A stretch of 64,000 bases of DNA from Bacteroidales bacterium (GCA_910575495.1 CAJTFS010000002.1:248001-312000); one strand, 5' to 3'. Numbered from the stretch's first letter, positions 8,466 to 18,216 are shown. Notes: generated by a model from the letters alone, not told the origin. A program made the numbers and translations.

Positions 8466-9455
8466 ATGAAACGCAAAAACATCATTGCAATCGTCGCCGC
8501 AGCCGTACTGATCGTCGTGGCGGTGGCGCTCATCAGCCGTTATCTCACCAAGCACACGCCGCTGCTGATCCAGGGCACGGTGGAGTGCACGACCTACAAG
8601 GCTTCGTCGAAAGTGCCGGGCCGCATCGACTGCATGAAGGTGTCGCAGGGCGACCGGGTCGAGAAAGGCCAGCTCCTTTACACGCTCTCCACGCCCGAAC
8701 TCGACGCCAAGCTCCAGCAGGCCGAGGCCGTCAGAAGCGCCGCTTCGGCTTTGGACAAGGCCGCCATTGCCGGTGCCCGCGTCCAGCAGGTCGAGGCCGC
8801 ACGCAACATGTGGCAGAAGGCGCAGGCCGGGCTCGAACTGGCCCGCAAGACCTACGAGCGCGTCAAAAACCTCTACGACCAGGGCGTCGTTCCGGCCCAG
8901 AAGCTCGACGAGGCCTCCGCCAACTACGAGGCGATGAAGGCGACGGCCCAGGCCGCACAGGCTCAGTATACCATGGCCCGCGACGGCGCCCGCAAGGAGG
9001 ATAAGGAGGCCGCTGCGGCCAAGGTTCTCCAGGCCCAGGGCGCAGTGAACGAGGTCGAATCCTATATCAACGACGCAATGATCTACTCCCCGGTGACGGG
9101 CGAGGTTTCGACGATCATCGCCGAGCAGGGCGAGCTCGTCGGCAGCGGCTACCCCGTAGTGGCCATCCTCGACACCAGCGACATGTGGGTGACCTTCAAT
9201 GTCAAGGAGACCCTGCTCCCGACCCTCGATGCGGGTACGCGCATGATCGGCTACGTCCCGGCCCTCGACTACAACGTGGAGTTCGAAGTGACCTACATCG
9301 CCGTGCAGGCCGACTTCGCAACATGGGCCGCAACCCGCACGCAGGGCGGCTTCGACATCCGCACTTTCGCCGTCAAGGCCAAACCTGTCGGTTCGGTGAT
9401 GACCTTGCGCCCGGGCATGAGCGTCCTGGTCGACTGGGACCAATTCAAGAGGTAG
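8466..9455 (+). CDS. HlyD-family periplasmic adaptor protein
   Basis: 329-residue membrane-fusion protein. One N-terminal membrane anchor (residues 6-25) precedes a biotinyl-lipoyl-like half (VPGRIDCMKVSQGDRVEKGQ). An extended alpha-helical hairpin (about 70-190, rich in Ala, Gln and Lys) and the returning lipoyl half (YSPVTGEVSTIIAEQGELV) follow, then a beta-barrel domain. It bridges the inner-membrane permeases encoded next to the TolC-like channel. Its layout resembles YbhG-type adaptors that work with ABC-2 exporters. The next start codon follows four bases after the stop. Confidence 0.92.
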   Translation: MKRKNIIAIVAAAVLIVVAVALISRYLTKHTPLLIQGTVECTTYKASSKVPGRIDCMKVSQGDRVEKGQLLYTLSTPELDAKLQQAEAVRSAASALDKAAIAGARVQQVEAARNMWQKAQAGLELARKTYERVKNLYDQGVVPAQKLDEASANYEAMKATAQAAQAQYTMARDGARKEDKEAAAAKVLQAQGAVNEVESYINDAMIYSPVTGEVSTIIAEQGELVGSGYPVVAILDTSDMWVTFNVKETLLPTLDAGTRMIGYVPALDYNVEFEVTYIAVQADFATWAATRTQGGFDIRTFAVKAKPVGSVMTLRPGMSVLVDWDQFKR

Positions 9456-9459
9456 ACGC

Positions 9460-10635
9460 ATGGGCTTTCTGCGCAATACGAACGCCGCGCTCCAACGCGA
9501 ACTCCACCGACTGAGACACCAGCCGATGTACTTCGTGCTGCTGTTCATGCTGCCGATGCTTTCGTTCGTCTTCTTCGCGGTGCTGTTCCACAAGGGCGTG
9601 GCGCGCGACATCCCCGTCGCGGTCCTCGACCAGGACCATTCGACGCTCTCGCGCAAGATCACCGAGATGATCGGGGAGACCCCCACGGCTCTGGTCGCCT
9701 ACGGCATCCAGTCCATGGACGAGGGCGAACGGCTCATGCGCGAAGGGCGTATTTCGGCCATCGTGCAGATACCGGCTTTCTTCGAGAAGAACATCCTCAG
9801 CAACAGCCAGACCCACATCGAATCCTACATATCGGGGTCCAACATCACCGTCAACGGACTCCTCTCCAAGGACATCCAGACGGCCGTCACCATGTTCGCC
9901 GCCGGCATCCAGATCCAAATCCTCACCAAACAGGGGCTCACCGAGCGGCAGGCCATGGCCCAGGTGCAGCCCGTGCGCTTCGACAAGCACGTGCTGTTCA
10001 ATCCCTACATCAACTACGGCTATTACCTCTCGCCGAGCTTCATGCCCATGATGATGCTCATATTCATCGTCATGGCCACGGTCTTCTCCGTCGGCACCGA
10101 GCTCAAGAACGGCACGGCCCGCGAATGGCTCCGCTCGGCCGACGATTCGACGGCCGCGGCGCTGCTGGGAAAGATTCTGCCCGTCACGGCCGCCTTTTTC
10201 CTGCTCTCGCTGGCCATGTTCGTCATCATCTTCAAGGTCGTCGGCGTGCCGCTCAACGGCAGTTTCGCATTGATCCTCCTCGGTACGCTGCTCTTCACGC
10301 TCAGCTACCAGTCCATTTCGGTGCTGATCGTCGCCGTGGTTGCCAACCTGCGTCTGTCGCTCTCGCTGGGCGGGGGTTATTCGGTGCTGGCGTTCACCTT
10401 CTCGGGCCTCACGTTCCCGGTCATGGCCATGTATCCGGCCATGCGGGCGCTGAGCAAGCTGTTCCCGTTCACCTACTACACCGATCTGTTCGTCGATCAG
10501 ATGCTCCGCGGAGCGCCGGCCGTCTGCTCGCTGCCCGACCTGGGAGCCCTGGCCCTTTTCATCGTCGTACCGCTTCTGTGCCTGCCGCGCCTGCGGAAAG
10601 TATGCACGGACGAAAAATTCTGGGGGAGAGAGTAA
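9460..10635 (+). CDS. ABC-2 type transporter permease
   Basis: 391-residue inner-membrane protein of the ABC2_membrane_3 type. One membrane segment near residues 22-42 is followed by a large extracytoplasmic domain (about 45-180). A C-terminal block of about five membrane segments (about 190-385) follows, including the FSGLTFPVMAMYP segment typical of YhhJ/YbhS-like permeases. It presumably forms a heterodimer with the next gene. No ATPase gene lies in the operon or elsewhere in the window, so energy must come from a subunit encoded elsewhere, or the pair works differently. Confidence 0.9.
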   Translation: MGFLRNTNAALQRELHRLRHQPMYFVLLFMLPMLSFVFFAVLFHKGVARDIPVAVLDQDHSTLSRKITEMIGETPTALVAYGIQSMDEGERLMREGRISAIVQIPAFFEKNILSNSQTHIESYISGSNITVNGLLSKDIQTAVTMFAAGIQIQILTKQGLTERQAMAQVQPVRFDKHVLFNPYINYGYYLSPSFMPMMMLIFIVMATVFSVGTELKNGTAREWLRSADDSTAAALLGKILPVTAAFFLLSLAMFVIIFKVVGVPLNGSFALILLGTLLFTLSYQSISVLIVAVVANLRLSLSLGGGYSVLAFTFSGLTFPVMAMYPAMRALSKLFPFTYYTDLFVDQMLRGAPAVCSLPDLGALALFIVVPLLCLPRLRKVCTDEKFWGRE

Positions 10636-10636
10636 G

Positions 10637-11866
10637 ATGAGCCGCTTCACACACCAAATCAAATCCTACTGGCAGCAGCTGCGCACGGTGATGGGCAACG
10701 AGTACCGCACGATCTTCACCGACGGCGGCGCCATGCTCGTTCTGGTCTTCGCTTTGCTGATCTATGCCACAGCCTACTCGCTGGCCTACGCACCGCAGGT
10801 GCTGCGCAACGTCCCGATCGGCGTGATCGACCAGTGCCGCACCCCGACCAGCCGCAGCCTCATCGAAACGTTCGACGCAGGCCCCAATACCGTGGTCGCC
10901 TTCGAGCCCACCGACATGCAGGAGGCCAGGAAGCTCTTTTTCGAGCGCAAAATCTACGGCGTGGTCTACATCCCGTCCGACTACGAGCAGAAGCTCCTGG
11001 GCGGACAGCAGGCCGTGGTGGGCATCTATTGCGACGCCAGCTATTTTCTGATGTACCGCCAGGTGTTCCAGGAGTTGGTCACCACCATCGGCAAGACAGG
11101 CGCCATGGTCGAGTTCCAGCGTCTGATAGCCAAAGGCGCCAACATCCCGCAGGCGCAGGCCACCACTCAGCCCGTCATCTACCAGGCGCACAACATCTTC
11201 AATCCCTACCTGGGCTACGGTACGTTCGTCATGCCGGCCATCATCATGGTCATCATCCAGCAGACGATGCTCATCGGCATCGGCATGATCGGCGGCACGT
11301 GGCGCGAGCACCGGCTCTACCACAAGCTCTGCCCCGCAGGCCGCAAGCGCATGTCGACGCTGCCGATCGTCGCGGGCCGCGGCCTGGTCTACGCATCGAT
11401 CTATGCGGTGACAAGCTGTTACATCCTCGGGCTCCACTACCGGTTGTTCCATTATCCGATGAACGGCGCCATGTCCGCCATCCTGCTCTTCATGGCCGTC
11501 TACATGGCGGCGTGCATCATGCTGAGCATCGCCGTGTCGACGCTTTTCCGCTACCGCGAGAATTCGTTGCTGCTGTTGTTGTGGACTTCGATTCCGCTGT
11601 TGATGCTCAGCGGCGTTTCGTATCCGCGCGAGGGCATGCCCGACTGGCTCTACCAGTTCGGCCGGATTTTCCCCAGCAGCCACGGCGTGAACGCATTCAT
11701 CCGCATCCGGACCATGGGCGCTTCGCTCTCGGAGGTGTTCGCCGAAATCAAGGCGCTCGTCATCCTCACGATCATCTACGGCGGACTCGCCTGCATCGGC
11801 ACCCACCTGGTCATCGACCGGGAAACCGACGGCTGCGGATGCGGGAGCCCGAACGATAACCGATAG
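10637..11866 (+). CDS. ABC-2 type transporter permease, second subunit
   Basis: 409-residue paralogue of the preceding permease with the same plan: one N-terminal membrane segment (about 30-52), an external domain (about 55-200) and a C-terminal membrane block with LLMLSGVSYPREGMPDWL. The C-terminus ends in a Cys/Gly-rich tail (DGCGCGSPN). It begins one base after the previous stop. The operon closes with a strong bidirectional terminator. Confidence 0.9.
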   Translation: MSRFTHQIKSYWQQLRTVMGNEYRTIFTDGGAMLVLVFALLIYATAYSLAYAPQVLRNVPIGVIDQCRTPTSRSLIETFDAGPNTVVAFEPTDMQEARKLFFERKIYGVVYIPSDYEQKLLGGQQAVVGIYCDASYFLMYRQVFQELVTTIGKTGAMVEFQRLIAKGANIPQAQATTQPVIYQAHNIFNPYLGYGTFVMPAIIMVIIQQTMLIGIGMIGGTWREHRLYHKLCPAGRKRMSTLPIVAGRGLVYASIYAVTSCYILGLHYRLFHYPMNGAMSAILLFMAVYMAACIMLSIAVSTLFRYRENSLLLLLWTSIPLLMLSGVSYPREGMPDWLYQFGRIFPSSHGVNAFIRIRTMGASLSEVFAEIKALVILTIIYGGLACIGTHLVIDRETDGCGCGSPNDNR

Positions 11867-11907
11867 CCCCCCGCCGGCCCGGCGCAAAAGGCCGCGGCGA
11901 TCCCAAT

Positions 11908-11947
11908 GAAAACACCCCTGCGGCTTGCATCGCCGCAGGGGTGTTTC
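11908..11947. terminator. Bidirectional intrinsic terminator
   Basis: A 15-bp perfect stem (AAACACCCCTGCGGC / GCCGCAGGGGTGTTT) with a 7-base loop between convergent genes. The A/T tails on both sides allow it to serve the export operon (plus) and the outer-membrane barrel gene (minus). Confidence 0.9.
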
Positions 11948-11996
11948 ATAATAGGGAGAGGGCGTCGACCGCCCGGTCATCAGCGAAGCACCGATG

Positions 11997-14930
11997 CTAT
12001 CTCGGGCCGAAACCTCCCGGAGGAGGACCGCCGGCACCCGGACCCATCATACCCCGACGGCCGGTAGATTCGCTCACACCGTAATCTTTCAGGTTCTTCG
12101 AACCCCGCTTGCCGAAATGGCGGAGGTTGTAGGTGAACTGCACCATGTAATAACGTCCGATTACGCTGTTCGTGGCATTCTGCGTCCAGCCCGAGCCCAC
12201 GGAGCGCGCGAACGCCTTGTTCTGGTTGAGTATGTCGTTGACGCCGATCATGATCTCGCCCCGCTGATTGCGGAAAAGTTTCTTGCCGATCCAGGCGTTG
12301 CACAGCACATAGTCGTCGTTGTAGTTGTTGGTGAAGCCGAGGTATTGCGTGTAGGCGGCGCTGGCCGTGAGGGTGAAGCCCAGCGGGAAAACCACCTTAA
12401 GATTGCCCTGCGCCGAGTGGTTGAAATAGCGGTTCTTGCCGCCGGCCGCCGCAATCGAGTTCTTGGCTTCGTTGTAGGTGCCGTTCCACGAGAGCGTGAA
12501 GTCCACTTTTTCGGAGATGTTGCTGCCCAGCACCGCCCGGAAGTTGTAGCCCATGTTGCCGGTTTCGTTGCGCACGCCGTCGATACGGCTGGGCGTGAGC
12601 GAGTAGACGATTCCCGCCATCACATTGAAGTTGCTCTTGAGGAAGCCCACCGGCAGGCCGTAGCTCAGATGGGTCATCACCCGCCAGTAGCCGTCCATGT
12701 TCACCGGACGCGAATACTGGAGATAAGGATAATCCTTCCCGTCGATTTCCACCGAGTTGTTGTAGCGTACGTCGTTTGTAATGTAGTCCGACGCGGCCTG
12801 CATCGAGAACATCCACATGAACGTGCGGCCCTTCTCCACGTTGGAATTGGTGTAGTGGAAATTGAGGCTGTGGTTGTAGGAGGGGTTCAGATCGGGATTA
12901 CCGCTCGAAATATACTGCGCATTCGAAACATCGAAAACGCTCTGCAGCTGCGTGACGTCCGGATTGTTGGTGTAGGAGGAGATGAACATGCGCAACGCGT
13001 TTTCGCGGTTGAAGTTGATCTGTCCCATCACAAAATAGAGCACGTTGTCGTAGTTGTGGCGTATCTTCTCCGACTCGGTCCGCATGACCTGTCCGTCGAG
13101 CGAGGCGCGCTGATAGTAGACGTTGGCCACGAAGGTGTTGCGTTCCTTCGAGTAGCGGAAACCCGGTCCGACGCGCTGCGTGAGGTAGTTGCTTTCGTAG
13201 GTGTTCGACAGCGACGGTTCGTAGGGCAGTCCCGCGATCGAGAAGTCGTCGCCCGTGATGTAGCTCTTCTTGTCGCGCTCCTGGTGTTCGTAGGATGCCC
13301 GGTACTGAAGCGAAAGCTGCGCATATTTGCTCACGGGTTCCGTGTAGGTGAATTCGCCGCGCAGCGTGTAGCTGCTCGAAGGGGCCACGCTGCGCAGGTA
13401 TCGCAGCACGGAGTAGGGTTTCGTTTCCCCCGTCTCCGGATCGACATACGTGCCGTCGAACGCCCAGTCGAGAGGCCGCACCGGCGAAACGAGTGCCGTA
13501 TTGGAGTAGGAATCGGTGTTGTTCCGGTTGTTCGAATAGCGGAACTGGCCGTCGAGCGTGACGGTGCGGCCCACCTTGCCGAGCTTGGCGCGGTAGATGG
13601 CGTTGGTGCGGATGTTATAGCCGTTGCGCGAGCCGTCGCTGAAGTTGTTGGTGGGGGAGTAGCCGCTCTGGCCGTACTGCCAGCCCGTGGTCCGGCTCCA
13701 CGGATCGTTGGTCTGGAAGCTGAAGCCCGGACGGATCATCAGATTCTGGTTTTCCGAAATCTTCCACTCCAGACGGGCGTTGAAACGATGGTTGTACGCC
13801 TCCGTGTCGGAGTATCCGCGCGTCGAAAGGGTGTCGATGCTGGGGGTTTCGTACCATTTTTCCACGGTCGAAGTGTTCGTCGTGCGGGTGTTGTTGAAGA
13901 AGTAGCTGCCCTGGAACGACACCTGGTCGCGCTTGCCCCACGTGTCCGAATAGTTGACGCCGATGGCGTTGACCGTCGCCACGCCGCTCTGCGGCCGCAC
14001 CATATACTGGCCTACGCCGCCGCGGCGTCCGCCGCCCGTATTGCCCGACACGCCCAGAATGTCTTCGAACGAGAAGTTCTGCTGGTTGACGTTGTTGAAA
14101 AGGCCGATCACCGAAATGCGGCTGCCGCCGTTGAAAATATTGACGTTGCCGCCCGCCAGATACTTCAGCTTGTCTTCGGTCTTGGTATCCGCATCGTAGC
14201 CCAGCCCGGCGTAGAGTTTTCCGAACTGGCCCTGGCGCATGTTCGAGTGGGTGACGATGTTGATGGCCTTGTAGCCCTCGCCGTCGTCCATGCCCGAAAA
14301 TTCGGCCGCATCGCTCAGTTTGTTGTACACCTCGATGCGGTCGACGGCCTGTGCAGGCAGCGACTTGATGGCCGTGGTGACATCTTCGCCGAAGAACTCC
14401 TTGCCGTCGACGAAAATCTTCTTCACCTCCTCGCCCTGCGCCTCGACCGTACCGTCGTTCACCGTGATGCCGGGCATCTTCTTCAGCAGCCCTTCCACAT
14501 CGGCATCGGCAACCACCTTGAACGCGCCGGCGTTGTAGCTCACCGTGTCGCCTTTCTGCGACGTGCGCAGGGCCTTGGCTTCCTTGACCACGGTTTCGAT
14601 GCGCACGCCCGCCTTGAGCCGGATTTCGCCCAGGCTCTGCCGGGCGGCCTTCACCCCGAAGGTCGTTTCGTAGGTGTCATAGCCGAGAAACGCCACCGAC
14701 AGGCTGTATTCGCCGTAGGCCAGCGACGGAATCGAAACACTGCCTTTGTAGGCCGACGTGAAGTACTGTTTCTTGTCCGGCGCTCCGACGGGAGCCACCG
14801 TCAGCACGGCGCCGGGCACCGTTTCTCCGGTCTCGTCGTCGAGAACCGTTGCCGTGACCGAGCCTCTCTTCTGAGCGGCCGCCGCCAGGGAAACGAGCAC
14901 AAGCAGGGTTGTAAGTAGTATCTTTTTCAT
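11997..14930 (-). CDS. TonB-dependent-receptor-like outer-membrane beta-barrel protein
   Basis: 977-residue outer-membrane protein. A signal peptide (MKKILLTTLLVLVSLAAAAQ) precedes a carboxypeptidase-regulatory-like domain (about 22-105; VTATVLDDETGETVPGAVL) and a plug-like region (about 125-230; MPGITVNDG, IKSLPAQAVDRIEVYNKLS). A long barrel of the OMP_b-brl_3 type follows. It ends in a flexible MMGPGAGGPPPGGFGPR tail rather than the usual C-terminal aromatic residue. No SusD partner is present, so it is not a standard glycan-uptake pair. Its neighbour is a Spy-like DUF4890 gene, a pairing seen in other Bacteroidota. The ATG at 14930 opens the signal peptide. Confidence 0.88.
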   Translation of the reverse strand: MKKILLTTLLVLVSLAAAAQKRGSVTATVLDDETGETVPGAVLTVAPVGAPDKKQYFTSAYKGSVSIPSLAYGEYSLSVAFLGYDTYETTFGVKAARQSLGEIRLKAGVRIETVVKEAKALRTSQKGDTVSYNAGAFKVVADADVEGLLKKMPGITVNDGTVEAQGEEVKKIFVDGKEFFGEDVTTAIKSLPAQAVDRIEVYNKLSDAAEFSGMDDGEGYKAINIVTHSNMRQGQFGKLYAGLGYDADTKTEDKLKYLAGGNVNIFNGGSRISVIGLFNNVNQQNFSFEDILGVSGNTGGGRRGGVGQYMVRPQSGVATVNAIGVNYSDTWGKRDQVSFQGSYFFNNTRTTNTSTVEKWYETPSIDTLSTRGYSDTEAYNHRFNARLEWKISENQNLMIRPGFSFQTNDPWSRTTGWQYGQSGYSPTNNFSDGSRNGYNIRTNAIYRAKLGKVGRTVTLDGQFRYSNNRNNTDSYSNTALVSPVRPLDWAFDGTYVDPETGETKPYSVLRYLRSVAPSSSYTLRGEFTYTEPVSKYAQLSLQYRASYEHQERDKKSYITGDDFSIAGLPYEPSLSNTYESNYLTQRVGPGFRYSKERNTFVANVYYQRASLDGQVMRTESEKIRHNYDNVLYFVMGQINFNRENALRMFISSYTNNPDVTQLQSVFDVSNAQYISSGNPDLNPSYNHSLNFHYTNSNVEKGRTFMWMFSMQAASDYITNDVRYNNSVEIDGKDYPYLQYSRPVNMDGYWRVMTHLSYGLPVGFLKSNFNVMAGIVYSLTPSRIDGVRNETGNMGYNFRAVLGSNISEKVDFTLSWNGTYNEAKNSIAAAGGKNRYFNHSAQGNLKVVFPLGFTLTASAAYTQYLGFTNNYNDDYVLCNAWIGKKLFRNQRGEIMIGVNDILNQNKAFARSVGSGWTQNATNSVIGRYYMVQFTYNLRHFGKRGSKNLKDYGVSESTGRRGMMGPGAGGPPPGGFGPR

Positions 14931-15076
14931 TTGAAACATGATATGATTGCTGAAATGCAGCGCGAAGATAGCTTATTTTGGCCGGAGTTCCAGCGCTGCG
15001 GGGGCGAATCGCCTTAAAAAGGGTGCCAATCGACCGATCGACACCCTCGATTAACATAACCGGACCGCCGGGCGGA

Positions 15077-15499
15077 CTATTTCGTCCGTTCCTTGGCGCA
15101 CTTCGTGTTCTGTTTGCAGCAGCCCTGCTTGCCGTTCTTGTCCATCTTGCCGCGATGGGCGCGGGGCATCGGACCCTGCATCTGCGACCACTTGCCGTAC
15201 TGCTCGTCGGTGAGCACCGACTTCATCTCGGCAGCCTCGGACTGGCGGTTCTTCTGCATCTCCGCACGGCAGGCCTCCATCTGCTGGTTCCGCTTCAGGT
15301 TGATGGCATAGACTTTCTTGGCCTGCACCTCGTCCAGTCCCAGTTCGCGGGTCATGCGCTCGGTCTGGCGCCGGGTCATCTGCTCGACGGTCGGACGTTC
15401 GCGGAGCGTTTCCTGCTTCGGATTCCTGTTCTGCGCATAGGCGCCCGACGCGGCCAGCATGCAAAGCGCTGCGGCGACTGAAAAAATACGTTGTTTCAT
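15077..15499 (-). CDS. DUF4890 / Spy-like periplasmic protein
   Basis: 140-residue secreted protein. The signal peptide (MKQRIFSVAAALCMLAASGAYAQ) is followed by a charged all-helical body (about 35-105) with RERPTVEQMTRRQTERMTRELGLDEVQ and LTDEQYGKW. That pattern is shared with the LTxxQ-type Spy/CpxP family of periplasmic chaperones and stress sensors. The tail is rich in Lys and Cys (GKQGCCKQNTKC), unusual for the family and possibly metal-binding. It lies between the LytS/LytTR genes and the outer-membrane barrel gene, all on one strand, so envelope-stress regulation is a reasonable but unproven idea. Confidence 0.82.
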   Translation of the reverse strand: MKQRIFSVAAALCMLAASGAYAQNRNPKQETLRERPTVEQMTRRQTERMTRELGLDEVQAKKVYAINLKRNQQMEACRAEMQKNRQSEAAEMKSVLTDEQYGKWSQMQGPMPRAHRGKMDKNGKQGCCKQNTKCAKERTK

Positions 15500-15614
15500 G
15501 ACGTTTGATTTTTTTTTTGATGAAGTTTGCGGGTTTCTGCTGCAAAGGTAGGGCCACAATGCAAAACCCGGGGCGGTGCCCCGGGTCAAACGGTCGTTCC
15601 GGCCGGTCAACCGG

Positions 15615-16376
15615 CTATTCGGCCCCTTGAGCCGACCGTAGCCAGGCTTTGAATTCGGGTACGCGGGCTTTGGAAATGACGATCCGCTCCGGCGTGGGCA
15701 GCAGCAGCGACAGCGACAGCCGGCTGCCGAACCACACGACGATCTCCTTCACGGCGCGGCGCGCCACGATGAACTGGCGGTTGGCCCGGAAAAAATCGCT
15801 CTCCGGCAGCAGCGTTTGCAGCGTCTCCAGCGTCCGGTCGAGCGGATAGGCTTCGCCGTCGTAGCCGTAGGCCGTGACTTTCTCGTTGAACGTATGGCAG
15901 AACGCGATCTTGTCGCGGTGCAGCGGGATGATCTTGTCGCGCACCTGAACCAGGAAAGTCTCCTCGCGTCCGGCGGCCATCGCCTTGACTCGCGTGCCGT
16001 AGTCGCGGCGTTCGCTGCCCGTCAGCCGGCGGAACTTGTCGATGGCCCGCGACACGTCGGCGCCGTTGAGCGGTTTGAGGAGATAATCGATGCTGTTGAC
16101 CTTGAACGCTTCCAGCGCATATCGGTCGTAGGCCGTCGTGAAAATGACAGGTACGTCGACCTCCACCGCACCGAAAATGCGGAACGAGTCGCCGTCGGCC
16201 AGGTGGATGTCCATGAACAGCAGGTCGGGGCGGGGGCGGCTCCGGAGATACTCGACGCTCTCGGCCACGCTTTCGAGCGTGGCGACCGTCTCGACGTCGG
16301 GCGCCACTTCCCGCAGAATGGCCTGCAGGTTGACCGCAGCGGCGGTTTCGTCCTCGATGATTACTGCCCGGAGCAT
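15615..16376 (-). CDS. LytTR-family response regulator
   Basis: 253-residue response regulator. The receiver domain (1-120) starts with acidic residues (IIEDE), has the phospho-accepting Asp in LLFMDIHLAD, a conserved Thr in FTTAYD and Lys in YLLKPL. The C-terminal LytTR DNA-binding domain spans about 150-250 (FLVQVRDKIIPL ... DFFRANRQFIVARRAVKEI). The start at 16376 overlaps the end of the sensor kinase gene by 16 bases, so the two are coupled. LytTR regulators often control envelope genes; the adjoining DUF4890 and barrel genes are candidate targets. Confidence 0.93.
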   Translation of the reverse strand: MLRAVIIEDETAAAVNLQAILREVAPDVETVATLESVAESVEYLRSRPRPDLLFMDIHLADGDSFRIFGAVEVDVPVIFTTAYDRYALEAFKVNSIDYLLKPLNGADVSRAIDKFRRLTGSERRDYGTRVKAMAAGREETFLVQVRDKIIPLHRDKIAFCHTFNEKVTAYGYDGEAYPLDRTLETLQTLLPESDFFRANRQFIVARRAVKEIVVWFGSRLSLSLLLPTPERIVISKARVPEFKAWLRSAQGAE

Positions 16377-17680
16377 GACGCAGGTTTTTGAAGCGGCACG
16401 CGCACCGTGAACGTCGTCCCGGTCTCGACCACCTGGATGTCGCGGCCCGCGATGAGCCGCACCCGGTTGCGCAGATTCTCCAGACCGATGCCGGTGGAGG
16501 GTTCGGGTTCCAGACGGGGTGTCTTCGGGTTGGATACTTCGAGCCAGTCGCCGGCCGTTCGGATCGCGATGCGCAGCGGATTGGATTTGGTGATAGCGTT
16601 GTGTTTCACGGCATTGCCCACCAATGGTTGCAGCGAAAGCGCCGGCAGCAGCCACGCCCGACACTCCGCCGGCACGTCGATGTCGAAAAAGAACTTGTCG
16701 GCGTAACGTATCTTGAAAAGATAGCCGTAGGCCTCCACAAAGTCGAGTTCCTCGCCGAGGGTCACCCAGGTATTCTGCCCGTTCTGAATGATGTAGCGGA
16801 ACGTGTAGGAGAGCTGGTCGATATAGGTGAGGGCCTTCTCGTCGAGTTTCTCGCGCACGAGCATCGACAGCGAGTTGAGCGAGTTGAAGAAGAAGTGGGG
16901 GTTGATCTGCCCCACGAGCATGTTGTAGCGCGTGGTGAGATTCTCGTTCTTGAGCCGTTCGTTCTCCATGGCCACGGCCTGCTGCTGCGAGATCGACACA
17001 TAGATCCGGCTGTAAAGAATCGAAACCACCACGGCGAACGAGCACTTGAGCAGCAGCACGTAGTCGAGCATGCGCGGCGCCATGAAGTTGAAAATCAGCT
17101 TTCCCGAGTGCCACACCGTGACGGGGGCCAGGAAGTAGAGACCCGCAGCGACGGCTATGCCCCACACGCAGTGCACCACGAACCGCCGCCGCGAATAATT
17201 GTAGCGGACCGGGGTCAGAATCGACAGCAGGATGAACGAAATCAGCAAATAGTAGAAGAGTTGCAGCGTCAGCACCACGCTTTCGGCCGGCCGTTTGAAA
17301 AGCGCTCCGTAGTCGAACTCCTCGCCGTTGCGCCGCCACACCTTCTCCATGACGGCATGCGCTCCCGCACGTTCCGGCGCCGAGATTTCGCCCACCAGCC
17401 GGTCGCCGTCCCGCAGTCCCAGCCGGCGCACGCGCTGCATCGGCACATAGACGCTGTCGCACGATTCGACGAGCAGATAGCCGTGCCCGTCGGGCGAGAG
17501 GCGCAGCACTCCTTCGCCCGAGCGTTCGTCGATCCGCTGTTCCGCTGCGGGCGCAGCCGGCGCATCGTTCCTCTGATCGATCAGCAGCAGGAGCAGGTAG
17601 GAGAAATTCACCACCAGACTGACCGCCACGGCGACCAGCAGATTCAGCAGGATGCGGGCATATTTCGACGGTCGTTTCAC
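16361..17680 (-). CDS. LytS/YehU-type sensor histidine kinase
   Basis: 439-residue inner-membrane kinase of the His_kinase family. It has an N-terminal membrane segment (about 10-35), an external region (about 36-120) and four further membrane segments (about 125-230). The dimerisation/phospho-acceptor motif NPHFFFNSLNSL and an ATP-binding domain with the N-box LQPLVGNAVKHN and GIGLENLRNR follow. All catalytic motifs look intact. It is the third gene of the mazG operon and feeds the LytTR regulator downstream. The stimulus is unknown. Confidence 0.93.
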   Translation of the reverse strand: MKRPSKYARILLNLLVAVAVSLVVNFSYLLLLLIDQRNDAPAAPAAEQRIDERSGEGVLRLSPDGHGYLLVESCDSVYVPMQRVRRLGLRDGDRLVGEISAPERAGAHAVMEKVWRRNGEEFDYGALFKRPAESVVLTLQLFYYLLISFILLSILTPVRYNYSRRRFVVHCVWGIAVAAGLYFLAPVTVWHSGKLIFNFMAPRMLDYVLLLKCSFAVVVSILYSRIYVSISQQQAVAMENERLKNENLTTRYNMLVGQINPHFFFNSLNSLSMLVREKLDEKALTYIDQLSYTFRYIIQNGQNTWVTLGEELDFVEAYGYLFKIRYADKFFFDIDVPAECRAWLLPALSLQPLVGNAVKHNAITKSNPLRIAIRTAGDWLEVSNPKTPRLEPEPSTGIGLENLRNRVRLIAGRDIQVVETGTTFTVRVPLQKPASCSGQ

Positions 17681-17684
17681 GCGC

Positions 17685-18215
17685 TTACTCCTCCTTGTAC
17701 CACGATGCGTAAAGCATGTAGTCGTGCGCCGTGCGGCGGATGATCTCGTCGCGCTGCTCGGGCGTCACGTCCTTGACTTTCTTGGCCGGCACGCCCGCAT
17801 AGACCGAATCGGGTTCCAGCTGTGCATTGGAAAGCACCAGCGCCCCCGCCGCAATGATGCAGCCCGAGGGAATCACGGCGTTGTCCAGCAGGATGGAGCC
17901 CATGCCGATCAGACAGTTGTCGCCGATGCGGGCTCCGTGGACCACCGCGTTGTGCCCCACCGACACATCGTTGCCGATGATGGTCTGCGACGGGTGCTTC
18001 GCGCCGTCGTAGATCGTGTGGAGCACCGCTCCGTCCTGAATGTTGGTGCGGTCGCCGATGACGATCTTGTTGACGTCGCCGCGCAGCACCGCGTTGTACC
18101 AGATCGAGCAGTCGCGGCCGACGGTCACGTCGCCCAGCAGCACGGCCGTCTCGGCCAGAAAGGTGTTTTCACCCACCGACGGCTCGCGGCCGCGGATTTT
18201 ACGGATAATCGCCAT
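17685..18215 (-). CDS. Gamma carbonic anhydrase family protein
   Basis: 176-residue left-handed beta-helix protein with hexapeptide repeats. Metal-binding histidines are visible in the family positions (AVLHTIYDG, GHNAVVHG). The sequence resembles the YrdA/CaiE-like branch, in which carbonic anhydrase activity is variable; some members serve as acyltransferase-like or metal-storage trimers. The start at 18215 (MAIIRKIRG) lies one base after the mazG stop, and the kinase gene begins four bases after its own stop, so all are co-transcribed. Confidence 0.9.
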   Translation of the reverse strand: MAIIRKIRGREPSVGENTFLAETAVLLGDVTVGRDCSIWYNAVLRGDVNKIVIGDRTNIQDGAVLHTIYDGAKHPSQTIIGNDVSVGHNAVVHGARIGDNCLIGMGSILLDNAVIPSGCIIAAGALVLSNAQLEPDSVYAGVPAKKVKDVTPEQRDEIIRRTAHDYMLYASWYKEE

Positions 18216-18216
18216 C

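Noticed and set aside
11994..14918. A 974-codon plus-strand frame opposite the outer-membrane barrel
   Set aside because: Same shadow effect; Arg/Val/His-rich without family motifs, while the minus strand encodes a complete receptor-like protein.
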